Source: Spatholobus suberectus | Lineage: Eukaryota > Streptophyta > Magnoliopsida > Fabales > Fabaceae | Length of the DNA stretch: 64,000 nucleotides | NCBI GenBank assembly: GCA_004329165.1 | Contig: CM014735.1 | Coordinates: forward strand, 58,021,044 to 58,085,043 | Direction: 5' to 3' | In this document: in pieces, positions 58,827 to 64,000 of the stretch | Layout of the letters: every line of letters begins with the position of its first letter | Numbering within the stretch: the stretch's first letter is position 1 | Notes under the pieces: model-generated | Seen by the model: only the letters and a program-made list of their open reading frames with translations | Told to the model about the DNA's origin: nothing | The model's database searches: none | Translations under genes and position numbers: made by a program

Positions 58827-60170
58827 CCAGTACTTGTACCATGCGCTGCACTGGATATTTAGGTTGTGTAAATATAAATAATACTTATTAGTTTTTTAAA
58901 ATTGTATTTTACTATTTATTACTTTAAGTAATTACATAATAAAATAAGTAAGAATATGAAAAAAGAATGAAATATCTAAACTATTTATTACAATGTTGCA
59001 TGGCGAAGATTAAAATAAAAATAATTAATCAATTTATTTTTTATGTAATTAATTATAAATTAATTAAGTTTAAATTACAAAATTAGACATCTAAACATTT
59101 TAGTTTTAATCTCATGTATAAAAATTTAAGCCAAGTAAGATTCTAATATCTCAAAATAATAATAATTTTACTAAAAATATATATAATGTTCTATATCATA
59201 TTAAATGAATAATTTAAATTAAAAAATCTTTTAAAAAGAAATATAGAAAATGTTAAAACAGAAAGTTATTTATGTGTTTATACTATAAATTATTCATAAT
59301 AGTTTATATAAAATTAAAAAATGTTTAAGCTAATCTTTTGTCCCTAAAGAAAGATGAAGAATCATAGACATGCTTCTAAATATATTTACAAATTCATAAT
59401 AGTAAACCAATTATGTGCATTTGATATATTTTGGAAACAAAAATTATGAAAGTTCTTTTTGCCCAAAACTTACACATTTTTTTTCATAAACAATAAACTA
59501 AAATTTCTTTTGATTGACTTTTCCTTGTTAAAATTTATTCAATCAATTTTATTCGTTTTTCAAATAATTTAAATGATTATTTATTTTTCAAATAATATAA
59601 ATGAAGATTTTTCTTACATGTCACTAGTGCAAAAAAATTGCATTATGCAGTTATATGCTACTCAATTTTTATATATGTAATAAGTAAATATAAAAAAATA
59701 GCTTATACATATCTGATTTTATATTAAAATACTATAAATTAATATTAAATTAATATGTATATTATACTAGAAATTAGTTGTCAAAATAATTTAACATAAA
59801 ATTATTAATTAATTGAAATCAGTCCAAGATAATTTCCTATTCGATCTAAAATAAAATATGTCTTAATCTTTACTAAAATAAATTAATATGGAATTTGTAC
59901 TAAAGTTTATTTTTGAAAACAATTTAATATGAAATTATTGATTGATTAAAATCAGTTAGGCGAATTTGAATATAATATATGAAAATAAATTTGAGTTTAT
60001 AAAATAATAGATTGATGAAATTTGAAATTATCTCTCTCTCAGTCAATTTATATTTTAGATAATAAATTATGTTATAATAGATTAAAATATTAATTTATTA
60101 TTTGTTTAAGAATATTCTCATTTATTTAAAGATATTCAATATAAAATAAAATATCATAAATTTTTACAAT
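58827..60170. other. AT-rich intergenic, possible Helitron terminus at the left end
   Basis: Near 58827-58855, read on the minus strand, CCAGTGCAGCGCATGG precedes TACAAGTACTGG and then T. This resembles a Helitron 3' hairpin plus CTGG, but no partner 5' end was found. The rest is AT-rich, with a recurring ATTGATTAATTAAAATCAGT word that leads into the array at 60180. Confidence 0.35.
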
Positions 60171-60179
60171 GATAAATTA

Positions 60180-60719
60180 ATATAAAATTTGTACAACAAT
60201 TTATTTTCAGAAACAATTGAATATGAAATCAATATAAAATTATTGATTAATTAAAATCAGTCAATAATAGGAGAATTTGAATATAAAATACAAAACCCTA
60301 ATGTCGCCAATTAACGCTCCAAAAATCCTCTGTCACCAATTGATATCCCAAAAACCTTACAAACCTTTCTTAATAAAGATAAAGATTTATATTTATATAA
60401 TATATAATAGATTAAAATACTAATAAAATAAAATACAAATTTATTATTCATTTAAAAATATTCTCATTTATTTAAAGATATTCGATATAAAATAAAATAT
60501 TACTGAATTTTTACTACGATAAATTAATAAAATATGAATATGAAATCAATATGAAATAATTGATTAATTAAAATAAGTCAATAATAGGAGAAGTTGAATA
60601 TAAAATACGAAATCTTAATATTGCCAATTAATGCCTTAGAAACTCAAAAGTCGCCAATTAATGCCCTAGAAACCCTAACTTGACCAACTAATATCCCAGA
60701 AATCCTACAAAACCTTTCT

Positions 60720-60754
<35 letters not shown>

Positions 60755-61640
60755 ATAAAGATTTTGAAATAATATATTTATGAATTACTTAATTATTTTA
60801 ATTTTACATTTTAAAATAATATATTTACCTTTAATTATTATAATATATAATATATATAATCTTTTTTGTAATTTTTCATCACCTTATTTTAAAATAACCA
60901 CCTTTATTAAAATAATAATCATCACCATAATTATTATACTAAATATAATACTATATATTAATAGATTATATATTATACAATTATAATATATACTTTAAAT
61001 ATAATATAAAAGTACTATTTAATATATATATATATATATATTATTGATTTTATATTATATTTTTATTATAATGTGTAGACTAAATTATTAAATATAAAGT
61101 ACGAAACCCTAGTGTCACCAATTAATACCCCAGAAATCCTAAGGTCACCAATTATTGTCTTTAAACCCCTAATATTACCAATTAATATCCCAAAAACTCT
61201 ACAAAACTTTATATATATATATATATTGATTATCTTTATTATAATAATAATCATTACCATAATTATTATTATTATACTTAATATATACTATATACCAATA
61301 GATTATATATTATACTATTATAATATATACTTTAAATATAATATAATTCTTGATTCTATATTATCTAACATTATATATTATTTATTTATATATCATATTT
61401 TTATTATAATGTGTACACCAATTTATTTTCAAAAACAATTTAATGTAAAATCAATATGAAATTATTAATTGATTAAAATCAGTCAATAATAGAAAATTTT
61501 GAATATAAAGCATGAAATCTTAGTGTCGCCAATTAAAACCCCATAAACCCTAATGTCGTCAATTAATGTCTTAGAAATTCTAATGTCACCAATTAATATT
61601 CAAAAAATCTTACAAAACCTTTCTTTTATATATATAAAGA
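60180..61640 (+). repeat. Composite tandem array with a short CCAATTAAT subrepeat, about 4 units
   Basis: Units centre on 60290-60385, 60600-60720, 61095-61225 and 61500-61635. Each has a lead-in with AAAATCAGTCAATAATAG (intact in three) and GAATATAAA, two or three copies of a roughly 26-30-bp subrepeat (AAACCCTAATGTCGCCAATT then AATGCCCCAG), and a tail ACAAAACCTTTCTTATATATA. Spacing is 310-500 bp because the AT-rich parts vary. A GT microsatellite lies at 60732-60753. No coding potential. Confidence 0.8.
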
Positions 61641-62544
61641 TATAACTCAAAATTTAATTGTCGCAAATGGGGTCACCTGGCAGGAATGAGAGAAGGGAAA
61701 TGACTGAAAATAGAAACTGGCTCATTAATAATTAGGCAATGGATAGCTGATGACTAAGTGCAAAGTCATTACCTTTTGATAAGTGGAGGAGGACTTCTGG
61801 ATCTTGTCCTTTGGTTTTTTGACAACCAATATGAGAAAAGAAATTTAATTTTTTGTTTGAAGAATTTATGGACCTGGAGGCTTAACTTGAGGAAACTAGT
61901 CTCTTTGTTGTCCTTCCCTTATATACTCCCCGTTTATGATCTTATGTTTAATTAGGTTACATTGTTATCACAGGAAATAGGTAGGGTTAATAGAAACACA
62001 CACACACACACATATATATATGATAACTGAAAAAAATTTGGGAAGAGGGAATGACACCTCGGTTCAAGACAAGAAAATTCTCTGAGTTCAAAATGTACTT
62101 ATAAAAATACTTATATTTACCTCACACAAAAAACATGTATAATTGATACATGCATGTTAGATGTAGTAAAATGATATTTCTAATAAATTTTTATTAAGGT
62201 TAAATTTTATCAAACTTACTACTGTATTGAATGTTTTTAAATACTTATAAATGTCACAGAATGCATAAATCCACCGATAAGAGGTTATTTCAATTTAACC
62301 AATGGTTTTGAGATTGAGCTCTAGATATGCAATTACATGTGTTAAATACCCGGAAAAAAAACTTTATCATCTATAACAGTCTTACCTTACTTGAACAAAA
62401 TTGCCTCCTGTAAAAAGTTATTTGTGGTTACTAAATTTTTTTTTATAAACACACGTATAAAGAGAGGGAGACGGAGGCAGAGAGCCTAATACTGTATCTT
62501 AATTTGAAAGTCTTGATACGAAAGAACTATAAAAACTTCACTTG
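61641..62544. other. Intergenic, no gene supported
   Basis: A small frame at 61758-61955 has no domain. A CA/TA microsatellite lies near 61998-62022. Confidence 0.55.
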
Positions 62545-62553
62545 ATTCAATAA

Positions 62554-63334
62554 AGTTTAATTGCATTTTTAATTTTCTAAGTATTGTAATTATACAATTT
62601 TAGTCTTGAGGTTCTAATTGCACTAAGGTTAAATTAATCTATAGGTCCCTAAATTATTTAAAGTTTTTAATTAAGTCCTCAAACTAAAAAATTTGTAATT
62701 GGGTCCCTAAACTAAAAAAATTGGTCCTTAGAGTTATTTTCTGGAGGCTTAAAATTGTCAAAAAATGACAATTTATGGCGATTTTAAAAACTAAAGGGAC
62801 CTAATTACAAAAATTTAACAAAATTAAGGACCTAATTGCTAATTTTTTTAGTTTAAGGACCTAATTAAAAATTCTCAAATAGTTTAGGGACCTATAGATT
62901 AATTAAACCTTGCACTAATTAAGTCTGTCAATTTTTCTCTTATTCACAATCATATCCTTTTGTCTTAACTTCATCTATTATTTTATGGAATTAACTATAA
63001 CGACAACTTGAGTATGACATCACAGTGAATGAATATAGTATACTAGCTAAAAATACAGAATATTTGAATTACATTGACCTAAAAAGGTATTTTTCCTGTA
63101 TTGACTTAATTGTCGCGTTGAGGATATTCTTGTGGATAAATTGACAGCAATGAATGACAAAAGAAATATCTTTCCATTTTGAACAAAATAATGACTTAAA
63201 TATTAGATAAAATTAAGAAGGATGGACTTGATGGTAAATAGGATAAAGCTTGAGAGACCTAATTAGTGCAATTGAAACTTGAGAGACAAAAGCTCACAAT
63301 CGCAATATTCAGAAACTAAAAATGCAATTAAGTC
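62554..63334. mobile_element. Mutator-type MITE (outer), with a nested MITE
   Basis: The left end AGTTTAATTGCATTTTTAAT and right end AAAAATGCAATTAAGTC are inverted repeats that continue inward for about 80 bp. Perfect 9-bp target duplications, ATTCAATAA, lie at 62545-62553 and 63335-63343. It is interrupted at 62627-62909 by a second Mutator-type MITE. No transposase. Confidence 0.85.
62627..62909. mobile_element. Mutator-type MITE (inner), 283 bp
   Basis: The left end GGTTAAATTAATCTATAGGT and right end ACCTATAGATTAATTAAACC are near-perfect inverted repeats; pairing continues through GTCCCTAAA/TTTAGGGAC. Perfect 9-bp target duplications, TTGCACTAA, lie at 62618-62626 and 62910-62918. It sits within the left arm of the outer element. 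Confidence 0.92.
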
Positions 63335-63429
63335 ATTCAATAAATGCTTATTGGATTATTTGGTATTCTGGTATTCATAAACTAATTTAAATAATAAAAA
63401 ATAATATTTTAATAAGAATTTAATTTTAA

Positions 63430-63600
63430 TTTATTGACATTTAAATAAAAAATTTTCATATTATCACTTAATTATAGATTGTTATGTCTGGTAAGATTGT
63501 TGACTTTTGTAATAGTTACTTTAAAAATCATGTCTAAAATCATTTCTAATTAGTTGTTACACTTACACTAATGATGCATGAAAATTGATCTCTTTTAATA
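63430..63600. mobile_element. Short MITE-like repeat (TTGACTTTTATAATAATTA family), copy 4
   Basis: It contains GGTAAGATTGTTGACTTTTG followed by TAATAGTTACTTTAAAAATC and aligns in order with the copies at 15668, 28128 and 39158. Confidence 0.55.
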
Positions 63601-63636
63601 AAGTGGATTTTTTATTTTTGATTTTTGAAAATAAAG

Positions 63637-63637
<1 letters not shown>

Positions 63638-63671
<34 letters not shown>
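63638..63671. repeat. (TA)n microsatellite
   Basis: An uninterrupted TA run of about 17 units near the end of the window. The remaining bases to the window end show nothing recognisable. Confidence 0.9.
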
Positions 63672-63676
<5 letters not shown>

Positions 63677-64000
63677 TTATAATATGTAAAATTTTTAATA
63701 CTATATTGACTAATAATTTATTAGAGTTGGAAGCAAATTTAAACTGAGTTCGAAAATCATTCATTCATTAGTTCAATATACTTGATTCATCAATCAAATG
63801 AGTTAATTTTGAAATGAAAAATAAACTTATTAATTAAATAAATTGAACTTGAATTAGATATAATTCGATTTGTTTAGTTCGTAAGATAACTTTATATGTG
63901 TGTAATATTCAATTAACAATGCTTAATTATATATGTAAGATGCGTTACACTTTCGAATTTGATCATCTTAAAATTGGCAACTAAACCAAAGCATGCATAG

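Noticed and set aside
60290..61640. CRISPR-like repeat/spacer array
   Set aside because: Plant nuclear DNA; subrepeats are imperfect and grouped in larger units with no uniform spacers.

Overview
This window is AT-rich eukaryotic nuclear DNA from a flowering plant, most likely a legume and plausibly soybean (Glycine) or a close relative. The evidence is GT-AG introns in long split genes, plant-specific protein families (a NEK6-type kinase, a thylakoid-type C-terminal processing peptidase, arabinogalactan-type peptides), a solo LTR resembling the SIRE/Maximus copia lineage, and a dense load of miniature DNA transposons. The species call is inference from family resemblance; no database search was run.

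Layout. 1-17.3 kb is gene-poor: a solo copia LTR with perfect target duplication (2.0-3.3 kb), microsatellites and a roughly 1.1-kb tandem duplication (4.4-7.8 kb), Helitron-like copies, a tRNA-derived SINE with 13-bp target duplication (9.1 kb), and MITEs. 17.7-26.2 kb (+) is a 13-exon NEK6-like kinase gene whose spliced CDS I could assemble in one frame (950 aa). It has an EFG instead of the DFG magnesium-binding motif and five tandem ~78-aa repeats in the tail. 27.4-27.6 kb (-) is a classical arabinogalactan peptide. 28.3-29.8 kb is a hAT-like element nested in another hAT-like element. 32.2-32.4 kb (+) is a second small secreted, probably GPI-anchored peptide. 33.9-39.7 kb (-) is a 12-exon chloroplast C-terminal processing peptidase gene (501 aa, catalytic Ser390/Lys415, PDZ domain).

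40-64 kb holds no intact gene that I can support. It contains a FAR1-like fragment (43.4 kb), a broken Ty3/gypsy gag (44.5-45.8 kb) followed by probable retroelement non-coding sequence with many GCT-N-AGC motifs, a broken LINE ORF2 3' end on the minus strand (55.2-56.6 kb), a composite tandem array built from a short CCAATTAAT-containing subrepeat (60.2-61.6 kb), and a Mutator-type MITE inserted in a second Mutator-type MITE, both with perfect 9-bp target duplications (62.5-63.3 kb).

The four intact genes are not an operon or pathway. The kinase family acts on microtubules and cell growth, the peptidase family in the thylakoid lumen, and the two small peptides at the cell surface. The most unusual biology is the altered kinase with expanded repeats. 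The most informative mobile-element evidence is the Helitron insertion whose empty site can be read from a neighbouring tandem repeat copy, plus the two nested MITE pairs.
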